From contig QANU01031716.1 of NCBI GenBank assembly GCA_003254905.1, positions 427,596 through 491,595 of the forward strand: DNA of 64,000 bases, given 5' to 3'. A program made the translations under genes and the position numbers. The stretch is from Nissolia schottii. Its lineage: Eukaryota; Streptophyta; Magnoliopsida; Fabales; Fabaceae. The notes below the pieces were generated by a model, which saw only the letters and a list, made by a program, of their open reading frames with translations, was not told the DNA's origin and searched no databases. Of this stretch, positions 49,860 through 62,472 are shown piece after piece; within the stretch, counting starts at the first letter, position 1; each line of letters starts with the position of its first letter.

Positions 49860-50752
49860 GCCTTTCTAACTTCTCTAAGTTAGTATACCCTCTAAGAACT
49901 ACAGAAGTTTTTATATTTTATTTTTCATTTTTTATTGGTAGTGATAGTTAGGTTTGAATCTATGATTTCATACCTATTCAGACACAATTCTAATACATAC
50001 TTCACATTTAGACACATTAAAAAAAACGTGAGTTCCATCATTTTCATTCAAATTAGATAAACATGTATATGAGTCCATTATCTTTTTCCTATGTGCCTAC
50101 TGATAATGATATGTTAAAACTGTACTTATATATAAAATAAAAAAAAATATCTTTGATTCCTCATCCTTCTTTTCTCTTTTGCCACATGCCCAACAATGAT
50201 ACATATATACATTTATACATCATGAAAATGGGTGTATATATATTTATACATATTTATATCCATCATTTTATATTTATATTTAGGTACTTTTAACTAGATA
50301 ATTACAATACCATTAAAAAAAACAAGATAATTACTACAGTGACACATCATTGAAGATTGTAGGAATATTCTTGGACAAAAATCTATCGCCGGGTGCTTTC
50401 ATATATATTGGGAACAAAGTTGCCTAAATGTTAGGATAGAAGAAGTTCTCTACAGTATTGCCCCCCTCTAGTTATATCCGATTTTATTCATCTTTCGCCT
50501 CGTCAATAATATTTCCAACCATTCCAAAACACTTTAGTGAGACATTCTCATTTCTTTTTACACATCTGCACTTTAATTTTGTCACATTCACATCTTCCAC
50601 TGGAGGCGTGTAAAAATGATGACATTTCATTGAAAAATTCGTACTAGTGTCCATACAACGATGCTACAACATTACAACAGCAAACACTAGAAGAAAAAGC
50701 TATAAACTGGGTTCATACAAGCTCATCAAGCTACCTGAGTAAGTTTGCTTAC
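49860..50752. other. Intergenic, presumed to hold the 3' UTR of the next gene
   Basis: AT-rich with no gene of its own. The part next to 50753 should be transcribed as 3' UTR of the minus-strand membrane-protein gene. Confidence 0.4.
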
Positions 50753-53700
50753 TTATCCTTGTCCATGTCCATGTCCACCCCATTCAGGAATGTGGGCTAA
50801 TGCAAGTGCATGTGCTGACGGTTCTGGCGCTGGTAGTGGTGCTCGTGCCGGTGGCGCTGGTAGCCGTGCTCGTGCCGGCGGAGCTGGTAGCCGTGCTCGT
50901 GGCGGCGGCGGTACTCGCGGTGGTGCTCGTCTTGGTGGCACTGGAACGGGCGATGGTGCTGACGATGGCGCAGGAGTCGGGCCTTTAGACTCTTTGGCAT
51001 ACAAACGATGCCTGCGCTCTCTCACATACACAAACCAGAAGATGAGGGAGAACAGCACAGAAAAGGAGACCATAACCAACCCAACGTAGATCCATTTGCT
51101 GTAACGGTTTAGATCAGGGCAATGGTTGTTAGATATCTCGCTCAAGGTTTCCCGAACAAAGGTGCAGTCTTGCAGCTCAAGGATGGAGGGAGCGTAGTTG
51201 TACAAGGCGTTTCCTACGGTTATTGCGGCCGATACTTGGTTGTAGAAGGTAGGGGTCAAACGCCCCTGTGTCATGCATATGTCAGATGGCGAAACCTGGC
51301 ATACAAAGTTGCCATAAACCTGCATCACAAAAACTAAAATTAAAAGTATAGTGAAAGGAGAAACTTGTCATGACCTACCAAGCTAAAGCGTCGACGTATA
51401 TACCAAACAAAGCATAATTGTCTTCTTGTTCTGGTAGCACCTAAGAATTTCTTTGCCCATATAGATATGGGAGTTGCTAGACAACCAACACTTTTGCCAT
51501 AATTCGATTGCAAGAGTGGTGTGGCGCTATTGTTCCAGTTAGTCACTTCATTTCATCCGATCACCACTATGATTTCTGTTAAATTTCTAGTTACATTATT
51601 TTGGTTGTGTAGCATGTTGCTGTATAGATGTTAATGAACCCAACCTATGTGGCAAGTAGAGTTTTCATGTTTTATGAAGGTCCAACTATTCTTACCTGTG
51701 TTGCATTGCTCAGGCTCACTTCACCGGTGTCGCATTGCCTATCTGTCATGTCAGGACGGAACGGATCGCAGAGCAGCGGCATCACGGGGCCGGATTGGTT
51801 ATAGTACAGCGGGGTGAAATTGGGGGCGAAATTGATGTTGGAGACATTTGTAATGATCTGGTTGACCAAATTGACTAGCTCAGAAGTCACCTCTTTGCTT
51901 CGTAACAACGTTTCTTGTGCAGTGGCTTTGTCAACACAGGGAAGAATCTCATCCATAGCTGTGTTTGCAGTGGGAAGTAGCATCCACTCATTCATAGCTA
52001 CACAAGTGTCTGTTGTCACACTAGCAATGCAAAACAAAAGAAAGATTAGGTCCACACTTAAATCAAGCTACCACATTGGTGTCTATCAGCAAGACATCTA
52101 CAAAAATATATGCAAAAGCATTCAATTCAATTTGACTTCGGGAGGGAAACTTACTTATGCAGGACGAGGAACAAGCCGCATAGTATAAAGGTACCGGTGA
52201 CAAGAAGCCATCCTGCGATTACCAAGCTGCAATGATTTATGTCAAAGCCTTTCATGAGAAAATATGATGATAAGCAGAGTTGTGTTTGCCAGCAAGGAAA
52301 TTACGATACCGAAATAACAATCACTTACATATACACAAGGACTTGTATGCCAAAAATGGACAACACTGAAGTAACAAGTCAGAAAAGTAATCAATACCAC
52401 AACAAGTGAGAAATTCTGCATCTAAATTGGGAGATAGAAGGGACTCACAAAATCCAAGAAATGTCAAGACTAGCATAACAGCGGCGATTATGATAAGCGC
52501 CATCCTCCTGTATCAATGCCACCATATAAAGGCTATAGAGAAAGAAATAGTACCAAGAAAAAACTACAAATCTGGAACAAAAACCTAGTAATCAATCATT
52601 ACACAGAATCTAAGAGATCTTGTATGTTGTCTGAGTTCTCCTTTGTCTTATCAGCAAGAGTGCCGGCCGATTCATTGATCTTTGTTTCTGCCTCGTCGAT
52701 ATCAGTTTGAACATTAGCAGGGAGAAAAACTCGATCAATTCCAACCTGCTTAGCTTGAGCAAGATAATCCGACACATTCTTAAGCTTATCCACAACAGAA
52801 TTTGCTTGATCCACAACATACTGCAATGTTGTTGTGGTGCTATGGTGAAAACTTCCCTGGCCAATATAGAGAACTGCACATCCAATCCTGAAACACGTAA
52901 AAACATGTGATTTTTAGTACACATCCAACTAAACCCAAAACCGGCAAACAAGAGAGGACAATAGAGAGAGATGAGTGTACATTACTGCAAATGTGAATAA
53001 TATCAGCAAAACAAGGGAAAGAACATAGCATGTTCCGGAATAGCCATGAGGCTCTCTTTTACGACACAAGTAAGAAGAAATGAAGAGCAATAAGCATAAG
53101 CCAAAGCCCAAGAACCAGATTGCTGCAATGCTGAATATCGGAACTGCAGTATATGCTGTAGACTGCATTTTATTTTAAAGAAAAAATGGAAAAACAAGTA
53201 GTGAGTGGGCTTAAGTACAGAACAAAATATATACACGGATTGACTGTCACTCACTCAAAAATTAAAACCAAAGTTTAGCTCTACTATCTTCAACATGTAA
53301 ATAAACAGAATAGAACTAGAGACATATCATCATACAAAATCAGCTTGCTCTTCTTGCTCCAAACAACAGCAACTCCATCTTGAGGCCACAATACCACAAT
53401 TTTATTTTATTTTATTGTAAGTAACACTAATGATACGAACCAAATTGATAGAGCATAACATGACCATGAAGTCATAGACAAATATTAATGTTACATAAGA
53501 AGATTACAAGCTGTATAGTGGAAGTCACCCCTTGTTTGGGAGGTTTGTAAAAACAGGAGAAGGAAATGGAGATTTTTCATAAACCCTACAAATGGGGTTT
53601 TAAGGGATCAAAATATAAAATTAAATTTTTGTCTTTATTACCTAATGAAATTTTTATATCTCATCGGTAACTGTATTTAGTTATTTTAATGGATTTAAAA

Positions 53701-54947
53701 AATAAAATGGTTTACACCAATGGGTTAAGTCAGAAACCTCAACAAACTAAATCTCATGACCAAAAATCTTAAGACAATGAGTATGTAGGTCCTTCTACTT
53801 ATGTACTCTTCTTCACTTAGTCCATCATTTACTAAAGTGGGACTTTCAAAGCCCACAATTGAAACCCAGCAAATACTTTCGCTATTATTTCCTTCCTATG
53901 CCCCCAAAACACCATAAAAGTCATTTTTCTGTACATGACTGTTGAAATGCATTTTCAATAAAAGCCCATCTAGACATCGACATTTTGCATAAAGCTACTT
54001 ACCAAAGGCTTGAAAGGCAACACCAAAATTATAATTCCATGTTATACTTTCAAAGGCAAGAGCGACCCCTTTCACACTCACTTTTTCCAAAAAGTTCCAT
54101 CTTTTAGTAGACAAATCCAAAACAAAAACAAACAAAAAACTCATATCCCACTTCGCAGAACTAGAATCCAAGGCCAAATATTTTAAAACATAGACAAAAC
54201 ACAATGCTTAACGAAAAGAAGAAGAAAAACACACAGACACACAATGCTTAGAAAACTGCAAAGGGTTTTGATGAGCTTACGGCCCAATAATGGTGGTCAC
54301 TGATATTCCAACCACTTGTGTACTCTTTGAAGCCATCACTAGGGTCCTTCCTCCTCGTTCGCTCTGCGGCCAACGGAAATGGTGAACTCACAAATGGTTC
54401 AGCTGCAATTTCATCCAAAAGGAGATACCTCTCAGGCCTAGTAGTCCCAAGAGAAATGCCGACACCATATTTTCCCTCATTTTCTTTCCCTGCAAAAAAA
54501 ACACAAGAAAGTTTCATGCTTTCTCCGGAAACCACCTTCAGGCAACATAACTTACTTGGTATTCGATCTCCACTACTTGTGGCACAGACTAATTCGGCTG
54601 GTGGTACTGGGACTGCCCCTCCCAACGCAAGTTTTTTCCCTCCCTCTCAAACCCAAGATCCTTTGGAAATGGGGATGAACTTGTCTACCACTCGACCAAC
54701 TTTGTGCTGGTCTTTTGCTTATGAACTTCAACCAAGTAAAACCATTTTTCTTCAATGAAAAAGTAAAAGAAAGGACTTGTTTTGAACCTGAAGCTAGTTG
54801 TTGTGTGGGAAGAGGTGGTAAGTAAGACCCTTTGTGTGGCAATAAAAGGGAAGTGGAGGAGTGGAAAAAGAGAAATGTTAGCAGAACAGAACAATGCAGC
54901 GGCCTGTAACGACTTGACATAATGAGAGAGGAGCAAAGGAAAGACAA
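50753..54947 (-). CDS. Multi-pass membrane protein, At2g25270 type, nine exons
   Basis: Phased model: complement(join(50753..51319,51696..52020,52155..52226,52329..52365,52449..52507,52603..52887,52981..53162,54281..54489,54788..54947)), 631 residues; every junction is GT/AG and the frame stays open. Residues 10-32 form a signal-like hydrophobic stretch. A soluble part ends RRKDPSDGFKEYTSGWNISD, followed by membrane segments at about 127-153 and 163-190. The first outer loop is coiled-coil prone (ANSVVDKLKNVSDYLAQAKQ). Two more segments lie at about 280-298 and 305-335, then a second Cys-containing loop (DTCVAMNEWMLLPTANTAMD, ILPCVDKATAQET), and a last segment at about 519-542 with RERRHR after it. 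Two loops between five segments recall tweety/prominin-like proteins. In Arabidopsis the family is listed as transmembrane protein of unknown function. The last 75 residues are an unusual Pro/Ala/Arg-rich tail. The start could also be Met-10. Confidence 0.88.
50800..50965 (-). repeat. GC-rich coding minisatellite in the last exon
   Basis: Imperfect 27-30 bp units built on 'gctggtagccgtgctcgtgcc' (shown here in part) encode repeated RARLPAPPA blocks on the minus strand. This is by far the most GC-rich patch in the surrounding 10 kb. Confidence 0.8.
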
Positions 54948-55099
54948 AGTAGGTGTGAGAGTTGGAGAGAAGGAAAGAAGAAGAGGAGGGTGCTGCTGCT
55001 GTAGGGTGTGTGTTCTCTGTTAATGCTTCCACTCACTCAATGCCAGTGTACGTGGGACAGAGAGAAAGAGAAACCCATTAAAGAAAAGAGTTTAACGGC

Positions 55100-56190
55100 T
55101 GGAAAACATTACTCTCTCTATTCCTAATTATCTGGGAAAAAGTAAATTTATGTAATACTTTTATTTAATTTGGTTGAATTTGAGATGTTCTATGATATGA
55201 TAAAGAAAGAGAATTTAGTTGGGGATAAAATTAAAACAACAAATTTAATTGCAAAATGTGAGAATAACTGATAATTTAGACTAAAATAATATAAAGTTAA
55301 GAGAAATAATATATATATATACTCATTTATTATATCACATATCGTGTCAACTCACAATATGACATTTCATATCACATGGTTATAAATAACACAACTTAAT
55401 TGAGATTGTTGGAGAAGAAATTTTAATTACAAGGTTAAGAATATTGGATCGGACATTAAATTAGTCAAAACAGTGATTTAAAGGTTCAGAAGTCCAATTA
55501 GTTGCATTGAGAATTCAACCGAAATCTAATAAAAAATATATTTATTATATGTATATATATATATATGATTAATCATATTTTATATAATAAATAAAAATTA
55601 CCTTTTTCACAATATTTGTGCATTATTAATATTGTGAAAATGTTTTTCAACAAAATATTTAAGTATTATATCAAAATTAATAAAAAATTTATTTATTTAT
55701 TTATTATTTTTACATTTCAAAATGAAGTTTAAATTTTTTTTAGAAAAAAACGCACTAGTCCAATTTTGACCAATCAGATTCACTAATTTTTGCCAATTCA
55801 TGCTAATTCTCTTACCAAGTAATTTTGGAGTAAAAATCAGATTGCACACTCGGTTCAACTGGTCAGACTAGCCAATCCAATCCAACTTTCAGAATTATAA
55901 TTAATTGTATTTATTTTATAAAATATTGAATCAACATACATCTTATTCATTATTTAATATTTAATATTTAATGGGCCTCAAGACCCGTTTTAAGATTTAA
56001 TCTTGAATAGGGTGCAAGTGAACCCACTGTCTCATGGATACTCATAGCAACTCCTTGGACATTAACCTCGTTACTGTCATTACGACCCAACCCCACCATC
56101 ATTGCATGGAAAAATATAATCATATTTTGTTGAGACCAGAGATTAATGATTTATACGTGGTTATTTGAATTTATTATATATAACAAATGA
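55100..56190. other. Intergenic, AT-rich, no gene seen
   Basis: AT microsatellite pieces near 55307 and 55551; no element boundaries found. The first ~100 bp should be promoter of the membrane-protein gene. Confidence 0.45.
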
Positions 56191-56194
56191 ATTC

Positions 56195-56648
56195 TGCTAC
56201 ACGCCAAAAATCATACACCATATATATATCTCATATTTATATACATAAAATTTGTGTTTTAACTCATGTAATGTTTGTGTACTTAATTAAGTAGGGTCTT
56301 GCTACACGTACACCAACAAACATACAGCATACATACACATCGTACTTATATATATAAAGTTTGTGTTTTAATACATGTAATGTTTGTGCACTTAATTAAG
56401 CATAATTGGAAATATTATCTTTAAGTTTGTAATGTTTGTGCACTCATGAGAATAAAGTTTGTGCATTATTAATGGTGTATGTATGGGTGTATAAAATTGG
56501 GTGTATATGTAGCATTTTTGAATTAAGTATAGTTGAGAGTATCATTTACAAATTTGTAATGTTTGTACATTCGTGAGAATAAAGTTTGTGCATTATTAAT
56601 AGTGTATGTATAAGTGTATGAAATTGGGTGCACATGTAACATTTTTGC
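56195..56648. repeat. Four-unit repeat array with GTTTGTGCA words, ends inverted
   Basis: Two units start 'tgctacacg' at 56195 and 56300 (105-bp spacing). Two more start about 56401 and 56527 (126-bp spacing) and each carry 'aataaagtttgtgcattatt'. The second pair ends in '(t/c)atgta(g/a)catttttg', roughly the reverse of the opening 'tgctacacg...'. GTTTGTGCA is the reverse of TGCACAAAC, the word that dominates the 18.4-19.2 kb array. Confidence 0.75.
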
Positions 56649-56649
56649 T

Positions 56650-57567
56650 AAAAAATATTGCGTCAACTTTATGTTTATTATTAAATAAAATTTTAATAGG
56701 ATTCATACTTAATGATACATAATAAATCGGTATAATATTTTATGTATAATAAATATAAATAATATTTTTTAATAAATTTAATATAATCGCTACTATTATG
56801 TTTTTGGTTAACGGGACAGAGAAAATAATCAAAGTAGTATTAGTTCTTTATCACACCTACAGCCCTTAAGTCTATGATTAACAATAATCGATAGATTTTT
56901 AGCCACTCAGACAAATATAGTTATATTTTCATTTACCATTTGGTACGTATAGATTTATACATTTTTTTAGGTTGGGCTGATTCCCCCATTTCAGTAGTGT
57001 GAGACAATAGTCAAAAAGTGGAAGATGGGTTAAGAGTGAGATGTAAACCAAAAAGGAGATAAGGAGATAGAGAAGGAGAAAGGGGTAGGGTCCATAAAAA
57101 AGCGTGTAGAGTTAATTGATTGGGCTCGTTCCCCAACGTAATTTCTCAATACTTACTGTGCCACTTTTGACTTTAATGCCACTGTGGACCACCATCTCAG
57201 CCGGTTTTCCTGTCGTTTCCCAGTTTTTTTAATGGATCTCTGGTTATTTTTTCAATTATATGTAATTTCACGTTATTAATCAGAGAAATGAAAATTATGT
57301 ATGATATAAATAATAAATAAATTAATAATATGAGGTTTTATCATATAAAAAAATAGCATAAAAAATTTATTTCCATTTTTTTTTCATTTTTTAAACATAA
57401 GAAGTTACAGCTTTGACTGCGGTGTAGGGGTGGGGTGGACAGGTTTTAAAGGGTATTTCAAGTCAGTCAAATTGTATAGAGTGATTTTGTGAGTGGCTCG
57501 ACTACGGGTTTGACGGTGAATGCATGGATGATGCATTTTTATTTTTCATTTTTTTACAAAGTTCTTN
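56650..57567. other. Intergenic, no gene seen; single N at 57567
   Basis: AT-rich, with the unresolved base beside a T-rich stretch. Confidence 0.45.
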
Positions 57568-57620
57568 TTTACGGAGGCTCCACGAGTTTACTTAAACTCT
57601 CGAGTTTGATAACCTTGATT
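57568..57620 (-). mobile_element. End fragment of the 4.2-kb TIR element family
   Basis: Reversed, it reads CAAGGTTATCAAACTCGAGA and continues 'gagtttaagtaaactcgtgg', matching the left end at 4184-4240. Only about 50 bp is present. Confidence 0.6.
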
Positions 57621-57689
57621 CAACCAGCTCAATTCAATGAAAGATGATGACTTGAGTTCTCCAATATCAAGTGCGCGCTTATAGTTATT

Positions 57690-58250
57690 GGATCTTCAAG
57701 CTGTCACATGGACCAAGTGGGAGATTCGAAGATTATTTTATAATCTCATGATAATATGGTCCATGTAACTAATAGTAGAGTTAACTCTAATAAAATAGGA
57801 TTAAGATGATGACAATTAATCCTATAAAAGATTATAGAGTTAGTGAAGGGTATTTTGGTAAAATTGACTCTCCCATCTCCCTTATAAATAAGATGATGTT
57901 ACTAAAAAAAAAATAAGAATTCAAGGATTCCAAAAAATTCAGAAATCATTAGGGTTGGAGGTCTGCCATAGAAAACACTCTTAAGAATAAGACAATTCCA
58001 TCCAACAACGATATGGATCCGGGTATGTGTTTCTATTCTTAACCTTGTTTACAGTGTGATAATCATAAATCTCAAGATCGTTGTTTCCATGAATTGGTCA
58101 ATGGAAAATCACAACTTACACGTCGTAGAGTTCACCCAATTAAGATCGCATCCAATAATGAATAGATAGTGAGTTGGCACAATGTACAACTACATTGCAT
58201 TGTAGAAAGATCTGCTTATTGTCATGTATATGTATAAGGTAATGGGTATG
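57690..58250 (+). mobile_element. Ty1/copia LTR-like sequence
   Basis: 'gaccaagtgggagatt' (about 57712) resembles the polypurine tract before a copia 3' LTR. What follows ('ttattttataatctcatgat', then TATA-like 'cccttataaataagatgatg' near 57880) looks like LTR sequence. The right limit is unclear. It lies directly beside the broken 5' side of the flotillin pseudogene. Confidence 0.45.
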
Positions 58251-58293
58251 ATCAATTTCATTGTACTCAACTCACTGCTGACTATGTTATTAG

Positions 58294-59194
58294 GTGACGA
58301 CAAAGGTGAAGATGTTTGAGAATGAGAGGGAGGCGGAGGTTTCAGAGGCCATTTCGGAGCTGGCAAAGAAGAAGGCTTTGTGGGCGAAGGCGGCGCAGGT
58401 GGCGGAGGTGGGGCTACCAAGGCCGTGGCACTGAGGGCGTCAGAGCTGCAGGGGGAAGTTGAGAAGATGAATGCTATGGCGAGAACTGAGAAGCTTAAGG
58501 CCTATTTCCTCACCAAAGCAAGCGTTGAGTATGAGACCAAGGTTAGTGGGTTGATCTGTACTTCATTTAGTGCATTAATCAGACTAATAATATGTTTGAT
58601 TTCTAGGTGGAACGACAGTCAAGTAAAAATTTTTGCAGCTTGCTTCATTCTTTAATGTGTCCATTATAATTATATGATAGTTGCAAGAAGCCAAGTCGGA
58701 GCTATGCAGGAAACAAAAAGCGGCGGAAGCAGTTCTGTTCGAGAAGGAGAAAGAGGCGGCAGCACAAAAAGCGTTAGCGGAGGCGGCGTTCTTCGGTCGC
58801 CAACAGGCTGCCGAAGCAGAGTTGTTCGCTAAGAAGAAGGAGGCAGAGGGGCTGATGGCACTTGGGCAAGCCCAAGGCGAGTATATAAGGACGCTCCTTG
58901 ACGTGTTCGGAGGGAACTACGCGGCTATGAGGGACTACTTGAAGGTAAACAATGGAATGTTTCAAGAGATTGCCAATCTTAATGCGGAGGCGGTACGTGG
59001 GCTCAATCAATCCTAAGATTAGCATTTGGACTAATGGCGGGGAAGTGGCTGACGGAGGCGTCCCCGGTAGCGGTGGTTTGAAGGAGGTTGCTGGTGTGTA
59101 TAAGATGTTGCCACCTTTGTTTAAGACAGTCCATGAACAAACGGGTATGCTGCCTCCTGCTTGGATGGGAACCTTGCCTGGCAGAGATCCTTAG
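58294..59194 (+). pseudogene. Flotillin-like pseudogene, 5' truncated
   Basis: Two exon pieces, 58294-58541 and 58681-59194, joined by a normal-looking intron (AAG/GTTAGT...GATAG/TTG). Exon one reads [20 protein letters not shown] and then AELQGEVE-like coiled-coil; exon two reads LQEAKSELCRKQKAAEAVLF, ALGQAQGEYIRTLLDVFGGN, then SIWTNGG and [20 protein letters not shown]. This is the C-terminal half of plant flotillins, membrane-raft scaffold proteins of the plasma membrane; in Medicago FLOT2/FLOT4 are needed for rhizobial infection. The N-terminal SPFH half (about 240 residues) is absent. A 1-base loss at 58411-58412 and a 4-base CAAT duplication at 59003-59010 each shift the frame, so no full protein can be made. 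The acceptor TATTAG/GTG at 58293 suggests an upstream exon once existed. Confidence 0.85.
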
Positions 59195-59199
59195 GCTCT

Positions 59200-60335
59200 T
59201 ATATTACGGCTGCTACCATATCAAATAATGCTGTGTGCTCCTCTGGGCTCCGGGGGCATTGGTTTCTTAGATTAGATTTGTTGTTCTGCTTTTCTTGTTA
59301 TTTCTATTTGGGTTTTGTCGCGTTGTGTTTAAGAATTTAGAAAAGTAAGATTTTATGTTTTTAATACTTTGGAAATAATTGAAATCTCAGCTTTTGATTT
59401 CTTGTTTCTTTAGTAAAACTCGTTCAATATTTTTTGTTTTGAAAAAAAAAAAAATTAGGTGAACTGTGTTATGTTCTAATTAATGTTTCTCTCATTGTGC
59501 CTACACTTCTATACTATTATTTGAGTGTTGAGTATTTTTTTTAAAAATAAAAATTAGAGAGCACTAACTTATTTTTTAAGTAATTTAGAATTTTTTTTAT
59601 CTTTAGGATAAAATAACATTTAATTATTACCGTCTTCACTTTTTGGCTCAGACTAGAGTCGAGCTAGAGAATTGTTTTTAGTCTCTATCTGGATTAGTAC
59701 GAGCAAGCAACGGTTAGCCATGCAATTAACATGATGAACTTGAATATATCAATCATATTATATGTGTTGTTTAATGGCAACTAACATCTGATCTAAATTA
59801 TGTGATGTTGACCTACAAATAGAATAGATAGAAGCAAATCTCAAAGCACGGTCACTCTTTGGTCGTCTCTCATATACACTACCCATATCATGAGTTTGCT
59901 TATAAGGGACTCCCTTGTACTTGATTAAGTGATGACATTAACTAATTTGTACCTAATTAAGTGATGACACTGATAACTCGCCTCGCGTCGTTCCAACAAT
60001 CGACGGGAGCACACACAATTATTGGGAGTCATTTAACACTTATGGCCAGACTTCAATTGACCAAACCCAATAACTAATTTGTTTAGGTTCTCAAATCGTG
60101 TCCATGGCAATGTAAGTGCACCATTTATGTTTCTAGCCCACAAAGACCTTATAACTAAAATTTTGGTTGTACATTTTGACCTTTAAATTAAGGTTTCACT
60201 TTTTACTTAAAGTGAATTAAGGAACATCTTCATTATTAACATGAAATTAAGTAATTAAGTTAAAAATAATTACCCTATCTTCGTTTGCGTCTTAATTAAG
60301 CACCACCACCATTGTCATTCATTGCCACCCATATG
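59200..60335. other. Intergenic, no gene seen
   Basis: The first 200 bp resemble a 3' UTR of the flotillin pseudogene ('attagatttgttgttctgct'). The rest is AT-rich without genes. Confidence 0.45.
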
Positions 60336-60645
60336 TGTCAGAATTGAAGCAAGCAAAGCTGCCACAGCAGTTAAAGATTGAAGAAAAAAAGCCTAAAGAA
60401 ACTTGCAGCACAAGTTTACAACCCAAGCAAGTGGTGGTTTGGAAGTTAGAAAGCTAATCCTTGTAACAATTAGTGTAATGACAGCTGTACATAATAGTTA
60501 GTTACAACTAACTTAAGGCCCAAGTAACTAGAGCCAGATATATATGTATCTTCAGTTCATTTCAATGCAATTCAGATTGATCATTTTTCAATCAACTCAT
60601 TGATCAAGTTCTGCTATGCTATTCAGTTTTACACAGTTTTCACAT
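60336..60645 (+). mobile_element. LTR-like segment with possible primer-binding site
   Basis: It starts TGTCAGAATTGAAGC and contains 'gccagatatatatgtatctt' (TATA-like) followed by 'cagttcatttcaatgcaatt'. It ends near 'gttttcacatggcaccc', a diverged form of the initiator-tRNA primer site (TGGTATCAGAGC) of copia elements. No pol follows and no second LTR is seen. Confidence 0.4.
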
Positions 60646-62472
60646 GGCACCCATCATAAAGTCATCATTGAATCACAAACTATAGCCACCATAGCAATCA
60701 TAATCGCACAACCTGCAACCTCCTCTCACCACCACACCCAAAACTACCATAACACCACCATTGCACCCTACCTTCATCAAATATCCACCACGAAACCACC
60801 AAACACTATCGTCAGTCACAAACCCGACCACCACCACTATAGAATCCTCGTCACACTAACTGAAACCACCACTCTCAGCCGCAAACCACCATCAATGTTA
60901 ATCACACATTTATCATCCCCGAAGCCATCCCCACCGTGACCCATCGCATCATAGTGAGTCCCAACTTATAGTCATTGCTGCCACCACCTCGCGATGATGC
61001 AGTATCATTAGAGACCACTACAAACCGATCTAAAAATGTGAACCTACTAGATCTTAAAAAAAAAAAAGATCTTAGCCGCCTCGTCATGTTATCTGATTTA
61101 AACTGTTTTGGTTAAACTTGGTTTAAATGCATAAATGATAGAATGATGAGTGAGATTCTTGGGTTTGTATGCTTGGTATGAAGTTTGAGGTGTGATAATG
61201 GAAGAAATGAGGAAAGCTATGAAGGATGGAAGTGGAGAGTGAACGATATTTATCCTCCAATCCAAGCCCCTTTTAGGATGGCTGTTGTTCTTGGCTCTAG
61301 GAAGCAAAATCAATATGTTCTCAAAGACGCCCTCTCGGTTCTTAGGTTTTTTTCTCTTAGTTCTCTCTAATCTGGGTTTTTGTTTCTATTGTGTATATCC
61401 CCGTGGTTCGCGCTAGGTCTGAGTGCTTAACTCTCTATCTTCATCTCTTTTTCTTTCAATCTTGGACTGCAATGTCCACCTCAAAGGTGTGGGGGTCAAG
61501 GCCCTTACTCTCCTGGGTTGCCACGCTTGGTCAGCCCCCAAGGATGGGTCATTATCTTATCTCTCTTCTTTTTTAGAACTTACATGCTTTATTCCTAGTA
61601 TAAACAAAAACACTCTTTTGCCATTCTTTCCTTGGTTGTCACGTGCGGGTACCTAAAGAGTATAAGAGAAAAAGCTGCTAGAATGTGTCATCAACCTATG
61701 CTGACCCCTGATTCTGGGTTTTGCCTCTGATGCTGTCAATGTTGCATCGAGGGTGTCTTTCAAGATAATGCTTCCTAGTCACATAAGATGACCAAAAGGC
61801 CTTGGATTGATTCCCTTGACATCTTGGAATGTGGAACAAAAGCCAAAGCCCTCTAATCCATAATCTCTCATAATTCTCCTTTTGTCTCTATATGGGTTAT
61901 CAAGTGCGTATATGGGGCACCATCCTATGCATTTTCCTTGGTGACCATACTAAAGACAAGCGATTACTGTAATTAATCCTCTTAATAGGGTTTTTGATTA
62001 GTTATTACAAATGGGTATGTATCATAAGGCCCTTGCACATGGAGGATGTTGCATGGCATTCTTCATGTGCAAAATACTGTCAGACTTTCGCGAGGGTGTC
62101 TCTGTTGTTGAGCTACTTTTCTTAGAGAAGGCCTTTTTGTATGTTTCGGCTTTGGGCTTGAGTCCGAGAACCTTGGGAAGTATTTTGACGAATGGGCTTA
62201 ATGAAAAGTTTATTTTTCATGGTGACGAGCCCATTGGGCCCATAGTTTCCGGGCCTTGGATTTCCTGAGGCCTATTGTGGGCTGTCTTTACTCCTCCTTC
62301 TTCCTACCGTTATTCATATATTTTTGCGAGAATCGAAGAGCCTTCTGCTACTTTGATTTGATTTTGATGAGACTATTCATCATCACTTTTGCACTAACTT
62401 CTCCTACACCTCATTGCATTCTGTCTTCCATCTTCTTTCTTTGCCTTTAGCCATTCTCTTCTTCTTCTCTCT
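60646..62472. other. No supported gene
   Basis: 60616-60939 is a CCA-rich low-complexity frame. 61160-62280 has GC near that of coding DNA and several short plus frames (for example 62011-62268), but they match nothing I recognise. It may be the non-coding front part of the PMD element that follows. Confidence 0.35.

Noticed and set aside
50797..51000. His/Arg-rich and Val/Leu-rich frames
   Set aside because: Shadows of the coding minisatellite in the last exon of the membrane-protein gene.
60616..60939. 107-codon Thr/His/Pro-rich frame
   Set aside because: Low-complexity CCA repeats; no gag or other domain.
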